Shown in pieces: positions 38,401-50,660 of a stretch of 64,000 nucleotides of DNA. The position numbers and the translations under genes were made by a program. The stretch comes from Sophora flavescens. Lineage: Eukaryota; Streptophyta; Magnoliopsida; Fabales; Fabaceae. The notes beneath the pieces are model-generated. The model was not told the origin of the DNA, did no database searches, and saw only the letters and a program-made list of their open reading frames with translations. Position 1 is the stretch's first letter. Every line of letters begins with the position of its first letter. The stretch covers positions 1-64,000 of the forward strand of contig JAUPTC010000216.1 in assembly GCA_030762895.1 (NCBI GenBank), in the 5' to 3' direction.

Positions 38401-39130
38401 ATTGAAAACTTGAAGCTTTGGCGCAGAAACATAACAAAAATAACGAAAATTCCCTTCAACAAGATCAAGTGTTAATTTTTTTTGTTTTTTTTTTGTTTTT
38501 GGGTTTAAAAAGACGAAAAGAAGAAAGGTAGAAGAAGAAGAGCGAACTCAGAAAATTCAACCAAAGCCTAAGCTTTGATACCACTTGATGACAACCAAAT
38601 GGTGAGGTTGCCTTGTTGACGATCTTTTTGGTTGAATTTTAACAATTAATTTGCGGAACAATTTTGAGATTAAAATAAAGGGAAGAAAAGAAACAAATGG
38701 ATGGAGAATAGAGATGGTGATGGCGCCACAAACAAAGAGTTTGATAAGCCAAGGAAGTTCGCCACAAGAATCTTGGATTCTTGATAAGAACAAGATGGCT
38801 CTACCAAGAACCAAGGAGAACAAGATTCTCACAAAAGGATTTCAATCCAAAATAATATCCAAATTATTATTCATGTGTTGGGGGGGCATCTTACATATAG
38901 AGGAATGGCCTTCATGGTGCACGCCCCTCTTGTCCCGGGTCCTTTAGTTGGATAATGTAAGTTAATAATTTGGGCTTCATTCCACCCAATCTTGCATTTG
39001 GGCTTGCTTCCATGATGAGAACCATAGTTTGACTTAACACTTGTTGGGCTTCTTGGTTGTAACATTTGTCATTGGCCCACCAAGTCCTTGGCTAGCTTCT
39101 TGAACCATACTCCAAATTGGGCTCATATCA
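38401..39130 (-). mobile_element. second copy of the 5' leader and 545-bp LTR
   Basis: The LTR is at 38586-39130 and has the same length and internal deletion as 34229-34773. I see one extra G in a G-run, one missing T, and a T-run shorter by two in the leader. It is followed by the satellite in the same phase. Confidence 0.9.
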
Positions 39131-39354
39131 CCATGGGATCATGACAAGTGGGTCATGGGTTAACCATGGGATCATGACAAGAGGGTAATGGGATAACCTT
39201 GGGATCATGACGTTAGTGTCATGGGATAACCATAGGATCATGGCAAGAGGGTCTTGGGTTAACCATGGGATCATGGAGGGTCATGGGTTAACCATGGGAT
39301 CATGGCATCAGGGTCATGACAAGATGTTCATGTGTTAACCATTGGATTATGGCG
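39131..39354 (+). repeat. 33-bp satellite, second copy, left of the array
   Basis: It aligns without indels to 34774-34997 and ends in TGGCG (39350-39354), the left target-site duplication. Confidence 0.95.
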
Positions 39355-39969
39355 TGATATGAGCCAAGGGGGGGCAAGTCAACTTGTCATCAAGAATGAT
39401 ATGAGCCCAATAAGGAGCATGGACCAAGGAGCACTAAAAGGACTTCGTGGGTCTAAGACAAGAGCAAGAGCCAAGAAAGACCAAGAAGTTCTAAACCAAA
39501 TAGTGTCAACCTTGATGGAAACAAGCCCAAGTTCAAGTCTTGATGGAGTGGAGGACAAAATGGTTACTTATCTCATCCAACTTGAAGACCCATGATGGGC
39601 TTGGACGTCCACTTCCCATATTATCATTTTCTAGTTTATTTCTTTTAAATAAAGTGCAATAAACTTGGGTTTTATGAAGAATTTCGAATTTGGGTGCATA
39701 GTGGGAGGAATCTTGTTGGTTTGCATACCAATAGTAACTCCTTTAAGTTTTTAGCCTTTTTTTTATGTTTTGTTACTTATGTGGGAGTTACACTTTTAAT
39801 TTGAGAAATAAGTGTGGCTGCTACATAATGATAGAGAGAGGGTAATAAGTCACTATTAAGTGGTTGAGTTATGTGTGAGTTTAGTAAGTCATGAATAGGC
39901 TAGTTATGTGGGGGTTATGGAATCATTGGGAAGACAAAGGGTGAAGCCAAATGTTGGCAGCCACACCCC

Positions 39970-39977
39970 TATATGTA
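39970..39977 (+). promoter_or_regulatory. possible TATA box of the array LTR
   Basis: TATATGTA lies about 615 bp into the LTR and upstream of the hairpins. It recurs at the same offset in all array LTRs, and similar ATATGTA boxes occur in two other gypsy families here. Confidence 0.4.
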
Positions 39978-40087
39978 ACATGCCTAAACACATGAATAAA
40001 CAACTTGGATGTTGAATTTGGATTGAAATCCATTTGTGAGAGAATTGTCTCTCTTTGGTTCTTGGTTGAGGCAACTATTGTTCTTAT

Positions 40088-40143
40088 CAAGAATCCAAGA
40101 TTCTTGTGGCGAACTTCATAGGCTTATCAAACTCTCTAGTTTG
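40088..40143 (+). promoter_or_regulatory. twin RNA hairpins of the array LTR
   Basis: CAAGAATC-CAA-GATTCTTG and CAAACT-CTCT-AGTTTG, each preceded by CTTAT and followed by TGGCG. They are repeated in all array LTRs; in LTR 7 the second TGGCG is TGGTG. Confidence 0.6.
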
Positions 40144-40233
40144 TGGCGCCATACCATCTCTAATCTTCACCATTTTCATATTTTCTTCTTCTTATTTTGC
40201 TTCCAAAAATTGGTTTCGCATTAACTTGTTAAG

Positions 40234-40318
40234 AATTCAACCAAATAGATCTTCAACAAGGCAACCTCACCATTTGGTTGTCATCAAGTGGTATCAAAGC
40301 TTAGGCTTTGGTTGAATT
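40234..40318 (+). promoter_or_regulatory. long-range stem around primer site, array form
   Basis: AATTCAACCAAA (40234-40245) pairs with TTTGGTTGAATT (40307-40318), 12 bp. The primer-site hairpin lies inside. Confidence 0.65.
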
Positions 40319-40909
40319 TCTGAGTTTTGTTCTTCATATTCTACCTATCTTCTTTTCTTCTTTTAAACCAACAAACTATCAAAAAAAAAATTACACTTTG
40401 ATTCTATTTGTGAAGGGAAAATTTCGTGGTTGTTGTTCTTGCTCAAAAAAAAAATTGCAAGTGTGATTCTCTTCTTCAAAGTTTGAAAAAAAAATTGCAC
40501 AAATTATAAGGAAAAAAAGTGTGCATGAAATCTTGGAAAAAAAAAAAGAGAAGAGAAGAGAAGAGAAGAGAAAAGTCTATTTGAGCAATTTGTGTTCTTG
40601 AAAAAAAATATTTCCCTTCTTCCTTTGTTCTTATTTCCCATAGCTTTGCTTTTCTAGCCTTTCATTTTATTCTCCTGTTTTTGATAAGTTTTGTGATTTT
40701 TGTTACTTGATTTTTGGATTTTTGTGTGGATTGTGTTTGACTCCTCTAAGGCCTAAGAGAGAACAATTGAGTGGAAAAAGGCAAGAGTGAAGATTACATC
40801 TTGTGTGGAAAAAGCCAATTGAGTGAAATACCTTTGTGTGCACAAGTGAGGGAGTGTAGTGAGGAATTTTATAATTTCTTGTTATCTTTTGATATTGTGT
40901 GTTCAAGTG
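40319..40909 (+). other. leader of array unit 1
   Basis: Untranslated. It includes several A-runs, a GAGAA pentamer microsatellite (about 40548-40576, copy number differing between units) and two GTGGAAAAAG(C/G)C motifs (about 40771-40820). The other five units have the same leader. Confidence 0.8.
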
Positions 40910-41494
40910 ATGGCAGCCCATGAAGACAGTCCATCATTTTCTCCAAGGTCTTCAACTCTTTATGCTAGAATGACTACTCAAATACAAAACCTTCAAAGGC
41001 AAATGGAGCAAATGAGTGCAAATTATGATAGACAACTTGCCATCCTTCAAAACCGAGAAGATAGAATTGAAAGGGTCAAGATCCAAGTTCCTACCTTTCA
41101 TGGGAAGAATGACCCCGAAGTCTATTTGGAATGGGAGATGAAGATAGAGCAAGTGTTCAATTGCAATAATTACAATGAGAAAAAGAAAATGAAGTTAGCA
41201 TCTCTTCAATTTAAGGACTATGCACTTGTTTGGTGGGATCAATTTCAAAAAGAGAGAAGACGATGTGGGGCGGAGCCTATTGAGACTTGGGTTGAGATGA
41301 GAAAAATAATGAGGAGAAGATATGCTCCATACCATTGCCATAGAGTTCTTCACAACAAATTAACGAATGAGGGCAACACTTCAACCTCTAAGGAGGCCGT
41401 GGCAAGTGCTCATGGAAAGAAACCTATGGAAGTCTCTCCTAATTTGAGAGAAAATGAAAAAAATAGTGAAAAAAAATTTGAAAAAAAAGAGTGA
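40910..41494 (+). pseudogene. array unit 1 gag-derived frame, shifted before the tail
   Basis: The start is MAAHEDSPSFSPRS, the conserved gag start (an upstream in-frame ATG at 40859 is not conserved in other families). The frame keeps the coiled coil, the first half of the capsid (YLEWEMKIEQVFNCNNY, ALVWWDQFQKERRR) and HNKL. It then jumps to NEGNTSTSKEAV, so the second half of the capsid and the zinc knuckle are deleted. It stops at 41492-41494 in an A-run. The homologue at 59737-61014 reads straight through. The residual peptide would have 194 residues. Confidence 0.75.
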
Positions 41495-41996
41495 TGAAAA
41501 TGTGAAAAAGAATCAAGAAAAAAAATGTGAAAAAAATGAGAGTATGGAAAAGAGTGAGAGACAAGAAAAAGATGAGAGCAAAACAAAAAGTGAGGAGGAA
41601 AAAGTAAATGCATGTTTTGATGTTTTTCCTAACTCTTTGCCTACTTGTGTTGATTCTCTTTTGAAGGAAATTGAAGATGTTCCTCCAATGGAAGCTCGCA
41701 AGACAACCGATGTAATTGAAGAGCTCATCCAAAAGGAGGTACCCCATGGTTTGGAAACTTGCATGGATTCCCAAATGCTCAACCAATCACCCACTCTTGC
41801 TTTACCTCCTATTGAAATATATTTTGAACTTAAGTCTAAAGCACCCAATGTGATTGTGAGGAATACTTTAGATGGACCACCCATATCTAATTTTGGTGAT
41901 GAAGATTGTTTCAATTCGAGGTCGAATTCACTCAAAGAAGGAGGGGATGATATGAGCCAAGGGGGGCAAGTCAACTTGTCATCAAGAATGATATGA
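41454..41996 (+). pseudogene. array unit 1 K/E tract and pre-RT-like segment
   Basis: The frame continues after the shift with the K/E tract, EEKVNACFDVFPNSLPTCVD, a KEVPHGLETCMDSQMLNQSP segment, IEIYFELKSKAPNVIVRN and NSRSNSLKEGG. It enters LTR 2, whose G-run has 6 instead of 7, so the normal tail is lost and the frame ends at SSRMI. The tail itself is open at 41993-42187. Unit 1 differs from the others by SKAP for SEAP. Confidence 0.7.
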
Positions 41997-42878
41997 GCCC
42001 AATAAGGAGCATGGACCAAGGAGCACTAAAAGGACTTGGTGGGTCTAAGACAAGAGCAAGAGCCAAGAAAGACCAAGAAGTTCTAAACCAAATAGTGTCA
42101 ACCTTGATGGAAACAAGCCCAAGTTCAAGTCTTGATGGAGTGGAGGACAAAATGGTTACTTATCTCATCCAACTTGAAGACCCATGATGGGCTTGGACGT
42201 CCACTTCCCATATTATCATTTTCTAGTTTATTTCTTTTAAATAAAGTGCAATAAACTTGGGTTTTATGAAGAATTTCGAATTTGGGTGCATAGTGGGAGG
42301 AATCTTGTTGGTTTGCATACCAATAGTAACTCCTTTAAGTTTTTAGCCTTTTTTTTATGTTTTGTTACTTATGTGGGAGTTACACTTTTAATTTGAGAAA
42401 TAAGTGTGGCTGCTACATAATGATAGAGAGAGGGTAATAAGTCACTATTAAGTGGTTGAGTTATGTGTGAGTTTAGTAAGTCATGAATAGGCTAGTTATG
42501 TGGGGGTTATGGAATCATTGGGAAGACAAAGGGTGAAGCCAAATGTTGGCAGCCACACCCCTATATGTAACATGCCTAAACACATGAATAAACAACTTGG
42601 ATGTTGAATTTGGATTGAAATCCATTTGTGAGAGAATTGTCTCTCTTTGGTTCTTGGTTGAGGCAACTATTGTTCTTATCAAGAATCCAAGATTCTTGTG
42701 GCGAACTTCATAGGCTTATCAAACTCTCTAGTTTGTGGCGCCATACCATCTCTAATCTTCACCATTTTCATATTTTCTTCTTCTTATTTTGCTTCCAAAA
42801 ATTGGTTTCGCATTAACTTGTTAAGAATTCAACCAAATAGATCTTCAACAAGGCAACCTCACCATTTGGTTGTCATCA
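41948..42878 (+). repeat. array LTR 2
   Basis: G-run of 6. GAGGCAAC and GGTGCATAG variants. Confidence 0.95.
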
Positions 42879-43509
42879 AGTGGTATCAAAGCTTAGGCTT
42901 TGGTTGAATTTCTGAGTTTTGTTCTTCATATTCTACCTATCTTCTTTTCTTCTTTTAAACCAACAAACTATCAAAAAAAAAATTACACTTTGATTCTATT
43001 TGTGAAGGGAAAATTTCGTGGTTGTTGTTCTTGCTCAAAAAAAAAATTGCAAGTGTGATTCTCTTCTTCAAAGTTTGAAAAAAAAAATTGCACAAATTAT
43101 AAGGAAAAAAAAAGTGTGCATGAAATCTTGGAAAAAAAAAAGAGAAGAGAAGAGAAGAGAAGAGAAGAGAAAAGTCTATTTGAGCAATTTGTGTTCTTGA
43201 AAAAAAATATTTCCCTTCTTCCTTTGTTCTTATTTCCCATAGCTTTGCTTTTCTAGCCTTTCATTTTATTCTCCTGTTTTTTGATAAGTTTTGTGATTTT
43301 TGTTACTTGATTTTTGGATTTTTGTGTGGATTGTGTTTGACTCCTCTAAGGCCTAAGAGAGAACAATTGAGTGGAAAAAGGCAAGAGTGAAGATTACATC
43401 TTGTGTGGAAAAAGCCAATTGAGTGAAATACCTTTGTGTGCACAAGTGAGGGAGTGTAGTGAGGAATTTTATAATTTCTTGTTATCTTTTGATATTGTGT
43501 GTTCAAGTG

Positions 43510-44094
43510 ATGGCAGCCCATGAAGACAGTCCATCATTTTCTCCAAGGTCTTCAACTCTTTATGCTAGAATGACTACTCAAATACAAAACCTTCAAAGGC
43601 AAATGGAGCAAATGAGTGCAAATTATGATAGACAACTTGCCATCCTTCAAAACCGAGAAGATAGAATTGAAAGGGTCAAGATCCAAGTTCCTACCTTTCA
43701 TGGGAAGAATGATCCCGAAGTCTATTTGGAATGGGAGATGAAGATAGAGCAAGTGTTCAATTGCAATAATTACAATGAGAAAAAGAAAATGAAGTTAGCA
43801 TCTCTTCAATTTAAGGACTATGCACTTGTTTGGTGGGATCAATTTCAAAAAGAGAGAAGACGATGTGGGGCGGAGCCTATTGAGACTTGGGTTGAGATGA
43901 GAAAAATAATGAGGAGAAGATATGCTCCATACCATTGCCATAGAGTTCTTCACAACAAATTAACGAATGAGGGCAACACTTCAACCTCTAAGGAGGCCGT
44001 GGCAAGTGCTCATGGAAAGAAACCTATGGAAGTCTCTCCTAATTTGAGAGAAAATGAAAAAAATAGTGAAAAAAAATTTGAAAAAAAAGAGTGA
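43510..44094 (+). pseudogene. array unit 2 gag-derived frame
   Basis: It has the same 194-residue frame and the same A-run shift as unit 1. Confidence 0.75.
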
Positions 44095-44788
44095 TGAAAA
44101 TGTGAAAAAGAATCAAGAAAAAAAATGTGAAAAAAATGAGAGTATGGAAAAGAGTGAGAGACAAGAAAAAGATGAGAGCAAAACAAAAAGTGAGGAGGAA
44201 AAAGTAAATGCATGTTTTGATGTTTTTCCTAACTCTTTGCCTACTTGTGTTGATTCTCTTTTGAAGGAAATTGAAGATGTTCCTCCAATGGAAGCTCGCA
44301 AGACAACCGATGTAATTGAAGAGCTCATCCAAAAGGAGGTACCCCATGGTTTGGAAACTTGCATGGATTCCCAAATGCTCAACCAATCACCCACTCTTGC
44401 TTTACCTCCTATTGAAATATATTTTGAACTTAAGTCTGAAGCACCCAATGTGATTGTGAGGAATACTTTAGATGGACCACCCATATCTAATTTTGGTGAT
44501 GAAGATTGTTTCAATTCGAGGTCGAATTCACTCAAAGAAGGAGGGGATGATATGAGCCAAGGGGGGGCAAGTCAACTTGTCATCAAGAATGATATGAGCC
44601 CAATAAGGAGCATGGACCAAGGAGCACTAAAAGGACTTGGTGGGTCTAAGACAAGAGCAAGAGCCAAGAAAGACCAAGAAGTTCTAAACCAAATAGTGTC
44701 AACCTTGATGGAAACAAGCCCAAGTTCAAGTCTTGATGGAGTGGAGGACAAAATGGTTACTTATCTCATCCAACTTGAAGACCCATGA
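44054..44788 (+). pseudogene. array unit 2 K/E tract, pre-RT-like segment and LTR-encoded tail
   Basis: Because LTR 3 has the 7-G form, this 244-codon frame runs through to the tail (GLGGSKTRARAKKDQEVLNQ) and stops at VTYLIQLEDP. Only the A-run shift separates it from gag. Confidence 0.72.
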
Positions 44789-45479
44789 TGGGCTTGGACG
44801 TCCACTTCCCATATTATCATTTTCTAGTTTATTTCTTTTAAATAAAGTGCAATAAACTTGGGTTTTATGAAGAATTTCGAATTTGGGTGCATAGTGGGAG
44901 GAATCTTGTTGGTTTGCATACCAATAGTAACTCCTTTAAGTTTTTAGCCTTTTTTTTATGTTTTGTTACTTATGTGGGAGTTACACTTTTAATTTGAGAA
45001 ATAAGTGTGGCTGCTACATAATGATAGAGAGAGGGTAATAAGTCACTATTAAGTGGTTGAGTTATGTGTGAGTTTAGTAAGTCATGAATAGGCTAGTTAT
45101 GTGGGGGTTATGGAATCATTGGGAAGACAAAGGGTGAAGCCAAATGTTGGCAGCCACACCCCTATATGTAACATGCCTAAACACATGAATAAACAACTTG
45201 GATGTTGAATTTGGATTGAAATCCATTTGTGAGAGAATTGTCTCTCTTTGGTTCTTGGTTGAGGCAACTATTGTTCTTATCAAGAATCCAAGATTCTTGT
45301 GGCGAACTTCATAGGCTTATCAAACTCTCTAGTTTGTGGCGCCATACCATCTCTAATCTTCACCATTTTCATATTTTCTTCTTCTTATTTTGCTTCCAAA
45401 AATTGGTTTCGCATTAACTTGTTAAGAATTCAACCAAATAGATCTTCAACAAGGCAACCTCACCATTTGGTTGTCATCA
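44548..45479 (+). repeat. array LTR 3
   Basis: G-run of 7. GAGGCAAC and GGTGCATAG variants. Confidence 0.95.
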
Positions 45480-46103
45480 AGTGGTATCAAAGCTTAGGCT
45501 TTGGTTGAATTTCTGAGTTTTGTTCTTCATATTCTACCTATCTTCTTTTCTTCTTTTAAACCAACAAACTATCAAAAAAAAAATTACACTTTGATTCTAT
45601 TTGTGAAGGGAAAATTTCGTGGTTGTTGTTCTTGCTCAAAAAAAAATTGCAAGTGTGATTCTCTTCTTCAAAGTTTAAAAAAAAAATTGCACAAATTATA
45701 AGGAAAGAAAAGTGTGCATGAAATCTTGGAAAAAAAAAAAGAGAAGAGAAGAGAAGAGAAGAGAAAAGTCTATTTGAGCAATTTGTGTTCTTGAAAAAAA
45801 ATATTTCCCTTCTTCCTTTGTTCTTATTTCCCATAGCTTTGCTTTTCTAGCCTTTCATTTTATTCTCCTGTTTTTTGATAAGTTTTGTGATTTTTGTTAC
45901 TTGATTTTTGGATTTTTGTGTGGATTGTGTTTGACTCCTCTAAGGCCTAAGAGAGAACAATTGAGTGGAAAAAGGCAAGAGTGAAGATTACATCTTGTGT
46001 GGAAAAAGCCAATTGAGTGAAATACCTTTGTGTGCACAAGTGAGGGAGTGTAGTGAGGAATTTTATAATTTCTTGTTATCTTTTGATATTGTGTGTTCAA
46101 GTG

Positions 46104-46684
46104 ATGGCAGCCCATGAAGACAGTCCATCATTTTCTCCAAGGTCTTCAACTCTTTATGCTAGAATGACTACTCAAATACAAAACCTTCAAAGGCAAATGG
46201 AGCAAATGAGTGCAAATTATGATAGACAACTTGCCATCCTTCAAAACCGAGAAGATAGAATTGAAAGGGTCAAGATCCAAGTTCCTACCTTTCATGGGAA
46301 GAATGATCCCGAAGTCTATTTGGAATGGGAGATGAAGATAGAGCAAGTGTTCAATTGCAATAATTACAATGAGAAAAAGAAAATGAAGTTAGCATCTCTT
46401 CAATTTAAGGACTATGCACTTGTTTGGTGGGATCAATTTCAAAAAGAGAGAAGACGATGTGGGCGGAGCCTATTGAGACTTGGGTTGAGATGAGAAAAAT
46501 AATGAGGAGAAGATATGCTCCATACCATTGCCATAGAGTTCTTCACAACAAATTAACGAATGAGGGCAACACTTCAACCTCTAAGGAGGCCGTGGCAAGT
46601 GCTCATGGAAAGAAACCTATGGAAGTCTCTCCTAATTTGAGAGAAAATGAAAAAAATAGTGAAAAAAATTTGAAAAAAGAGTGA
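46104..46684 (+). pseudogene. array unit 3 gag-derived frame, extra 1-bp deletion
   Basis: A four-G run is three G here (near 46461), so the frame leaves gag at RRRCG and ends at 46493. The remaining capsid part is read in another frame (46424-46684). A-runs in the K/E tract are also shorter than in other units. Confidence 0.75.
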
Positions 46685-46732
46685 TGAAAATGTGAAAAAG
46701 AATCAAGAAAAAAATGTGAAAAAAATGAGAGT

Positions 46733-47185
46733 ATGGAAAAGAGTGAGAGACAAGAAAAAGATGAGAGCAAAACAAAAAGTGAGGAGGAAAAAGTAAATGC
46801 ATGTTTTGATGTTTTTCCTAACTCTTTGCCTACTTGTGTTGATTCTCTTTTGAAGGAAATTGAAGATGTTCCTCCAATGGAAGCTCGCAAGACAACCGAT
46901 GTAATTGAAGAGCTCATCCAAAAGGAGGTACCCCATGGTTTGGAAACTTGCATGGATTCCCAAATGCTCAACCAATCACCCACTCTTGCTTTACCTCCTA
47001 TTGAAATATATTTTGAACTTAAGTCTGAAGCACCCAATGTGATTGTGAGGAATACTTTAGATGGACCACCCATATCTAATTTTGGTGATGAAGATTGTTT
47101 CAATTCGAGGTCGAATTCACTCAAAGAAGGAGGGGATGATATGAGCCAAGGGGGGCAAGTCAACTTGTCATCAAGAATGATATGA
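46733..47185 (+). pseudogene. array unit 3 K/E tract and pre-RT-like segment
   Basis: It starts within the tract (MEKSERQEKDESKT) and ends in LTR 4 at the 6-G run. The tail is separately open at 47182-47376. Confidence 0.68.
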
Positions 47186-48067
47186 GCCCAATAAGGAGCA
47201 TGGACCAAGGAGCACTAAAAGGACTTGGTGGGTCTAAGACAAGAGCAAGAGCCAAGAAAGACCAAGAAGTTCTAAACCAAATAGTGTCAACCTTGATGGA
47301 AACAAGCCCAAGTTCAAGTCTTGATGGAGTGGAGGACAAAATGGTTACTTATCTCATCCAACTTGAAGACCCATGATGGGCTTGGACGTCCACTTCCCAT
47401 ATTATCATTTTCTAGTTTATTTCTTTTAAATAAAGTGCAATAAACTTGGGTTTTATGAAGAATTTCGAATTTGGGTGCATAGTGGGAGGAATCTTGTTGG
47501 TTTGCATACCAATAGTAACTCCTTTAAGTTTTTAGCCTTTTTTTTATGTTTTGTTACTTATGTGGGAGTTACACTTTTAATTTGAGAAATAAGTGTGGCT
47601 GCTACATAATGATAGAGAGAGGGTAATAAGTCACTATTAAGTGGTTGAGTTATGTGTGAGTTTAGTAAGTCATGAATAGGCTAGTTATGTGGGGGTTATG
47701 GAATCATTGGGAAGACAAAGGGTGAAGCCAAATGTTGGCAGCCACACCCCTATATGTAACATGCCTAAACACATGAATAAACAACTTGGATGTTGAATTT
47801 GGATTGAAATCCATTTGTGAGAGAATTGTCTCTCTTTGGTTCTTGGTTGAGCCAACTATTGTTCTTATCAAGAATCCAAGATTCTTGTGGCGAACTTCAT
47901 AGGCTTATCAAACTCTCTAGTTTGTGGCGCCATACCATCTCTAATCTTCACCATTTTCATATTTTCTTCTTCTTATTTTGCTTCCAAAAATTGGTTTCGC
48001 ATTAACTTGTTAAGAATTCAACCAAATAGATCTTCAACAAGGCAACCTCACCATTTGGTTGTCATCA
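47137..48067 (+). repeat. array LTR 4
   Basis: G-run of 6. First LTR with GAGCCAAC; still GGTGCATAG. Confidence 0.95.
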
Positions 48068-48690
48068 AGTGGTATCAAAGCTTAGGCTTTGGTTGAATTT
48101 CTGAGTTTTGTTCTTCATATTCTACCTATCTTCTTTTCTTCTTTTAAACCAACAAACTATCAAAAAAAAATTACACTTTGATTCTATTTGTGAAGGGAAA
48201 ATTTCGTGGTTGTTGTTCTTGCTCAAAAAAAAATTGCAAGTGTGATTCTCTTCTTCAAAGTTTAAAAAAAAATTGCACAAATTATAAGGAAAGAAAAGTG
48301 TGCATGAAATCTTGGAAAAAAAAAACAAAGAAGAGAAGAGAAGAGAAGAGAAAAGTCTATTTGAGCAATTTGTGTTCTTGAAAAAAAATATTTCCCTTCT
48401 TCCTTTGTTCTTATTTCCCATAGCTTTGCTTTTCTAGCCTTTCATTTTATTCTCCTGTTTTTTGATAAGTTTTGTGATTTTTGTTACTTGATTTTTGGAT
48501 TTTTGTGTGGATTGTGTTTGACTCCTCTAAGGCCTAAGAGAGAACAATTGAGTGGAAAAAGGCAAGAGTGAAGATTACATCTTGTGTGGAAAAAGCCAAT
48601 TGAGTGAAATACCTTTGTGTGCACAAGTGAGGGAGTGTAGTGAGGAATTTTATAATTTCTTGTTATCTTTTGATATTGTGTGTTCAAGTG

Positions 48691-49275
48691 ATGGCAGCCC
48701 ATGAAGACAGTCCATCATTTTCTCCAAGGTCTTCAACTCTTTATGCTAGAATGACTACTCAAATACAAAACCTTCAAAGGCAAATGGAGCAAATGAGTGC
48801 AAATTATGATAGACAACTTGCCATCCTTCAAAACCGAGAAGATAGAATTGAAAGGGTCAAGATCCAAGTTCCTACCTTTCATGGGAAGAATGATCCCGAA
48901 GTCTATTTGGAATGGGAGATGAAGATAGAGCAAGTGTTCAATTGCAATAATTACAATGAGAAAAAGAAAATGAAGTTAGCATCTCTTCAATTTAAGGACT
49001 ATGCACTTGTTTGGTGGGATCAATTTCAAAAAGAGAGAAGACGATGTGGGGCGGAGCCTATTGAGACTTGGGTTGAGATGAGAAAAATAATGAGGAGAAG
49101 ATATGCTCCATACCATTGCCATAGAGTTCTTCACAACAAATTAACGAATGAGGGCAACACTTCAACCTCTAAGGAGGCCGTGGCAAGTGCTCATGGAAAG
49201 AAACCTATGGAAGTCTCTCCTAATTTGAGAGAAAATGAAAAAAATAGTGAAAAAAAATTTGAAAAAAAAGAGTGA
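48691..49275 (+). pseudogene. array unit 4 gag-derived frame
   Basis: Same length and shift as units 1 and 2. Confidence 0.75.
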
Positions 49276-49417
49276 TGAAAATGTGAAAAAGAATCAAGAA
49301 AAAAAATGTGAAAAAAATGAGAGTATGGAAAAGAGTGAGAGACAATAAATAGATGAGATCTATACAAAAAGTGAGGAGGAAAAAGTAAATGCATGTTTTG
49401 ATGTTTTTCCTAACTCT

Positions 49418-49969
49418 TTGCCTACTTGTGTTGATTCTCTTTTGAAGGAAATTGAAGATGTTCCTCCAATGGAAGCTCGCAAGACAACCGATGTAATTGA
49501 AGAGCTCATCCAAAAGGAGGTACCCCATGGTTTGGAAACTTGCATGGATTCCCAAATGCTCAACCAATCACCCACTCTTGCTTTACCTCCTATTGAAATA
49601 TATTTTGAACTTAAGTCTGAAGCACCCAATGTGATTGTGAGGAATACTTTAGATGGACCACCCATATCTAATTTTGGTGATGAAGATTGTTTCAATTCGA
49701 GGTCGAATTCACTCAAAGAAGGAGGGGATGATATGAGCCAAGGGTGGGCAAGTCAACTTGTCATCAAGAATGATATGAGCCCAATAAGGAGCATGGACCA
49801 AGGAGCACTAAAAGGACTTGGTGGGTCTAAGACAAGAGCAAGAGCCAAGAAAGACCAAGAAGTTCTAAACCAAATAGTGTCAACCTTGATGGAAACAAGC
49901 CCAAGTTCAAGTCTTGATGGAGTGGAGGACAAAATGGTTACTTATCTCATCCAACTTGAAGACCCATGA
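49418..49969 (+). pseudogene. array unit 4 pre-RT-like segment and tail, K/E tract interrupted
   Basis: Near 49346-49368 a cluster of G/A-to-T changes introduces stops (CAATAAATAG where others read CAAGAAAAAG). The frame therefore only reopens at PTCVDSLLKE and then runs to the normal tail end. LTR 5 has GGGTGGG, which keeps the frame. Confidence 0.7.
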
Positions 49970-50660
49970 TGGGCTTGGACGTCCACTTCCCATATTATCA
50001 TTTTCTAGTTTATTTCTTTTAAATAAAGTGCAATAAACTTGGGTTTTATGAAGAATTTCGAATTTGGGTGCGTAGTGGGAGGAATCTTGTTGGTTTGCAT
50101 ACCAATAGTAACTCCTTTAAGTTTTTAGCCTTTTTTTTATGTTTTGTTACTTATGTGGGAGTTACACTTTTAATTTGAGAAATAAGTGTGGCTGCTACAT
50201 AATGATAGAGAGAGGGTAATAAGTCACTATTAAGTGGTTGAGTTATGTGTGAGTTTAGTAAGTCATGAATAGGCTAGTTATGTGGGGGTTATGGAATCAT
50301 TGGGAAGACAAAGGGTGAAGCCAAATGTTGGCAGCCACACCCCTATATGTAACATGCCTAAACACATGAATAAACAACTTGGATGTTGAATTTGGATTGA
50401 AATCCATTTGTGAGAGAATTGTCTCTCTTTGGTTCTTGGTTGAGCCAACTATTGTTCTTATCAAGAATCCAAGATTCTTGTGGCGAACTTCATAGGCTTA
50501 TCAAACTCTCTAGTTTGTGGCGCCATACCATCTCTAATCTTCACCATTTTCATATTTTCTTCTTCTTATTTTGCTTCCAAAAATTGGTTTCGCATTAACT
50601 TGTTAAGAATTCAACCAAATAGATCTTCAACAAGGCAACCTCACCATTTGGTTGTCATCA
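49729..50660 (+). repeat. array LTR 5
   Basis: GGGTGGG variant, GAGCCAAC, and GGTGCGTAG. Confidence 0.95.

Larger units (their letters stand above)
39355..40286 (+). repeat. array LTR 1 (outer left)
   Basis: It starts at the target-site duplication. G-run of 7 near 39367. Diagnostic bases: GAGGCAAC and GGTGCATAG. Hairpins are at 40088-40106 and 40128-40143, and the primer site at 40289-40300. Confidence 0.95.

Noticed and set aside
40036..40315. Small conserved frames in the LTRs (MRELSLFGSWL, MANFIGLSNSL)
   Set aside because: They repeat because the LTR repeats. They overlap the hairpin region in two frames, have no start context or homology, and are not kept in other families.
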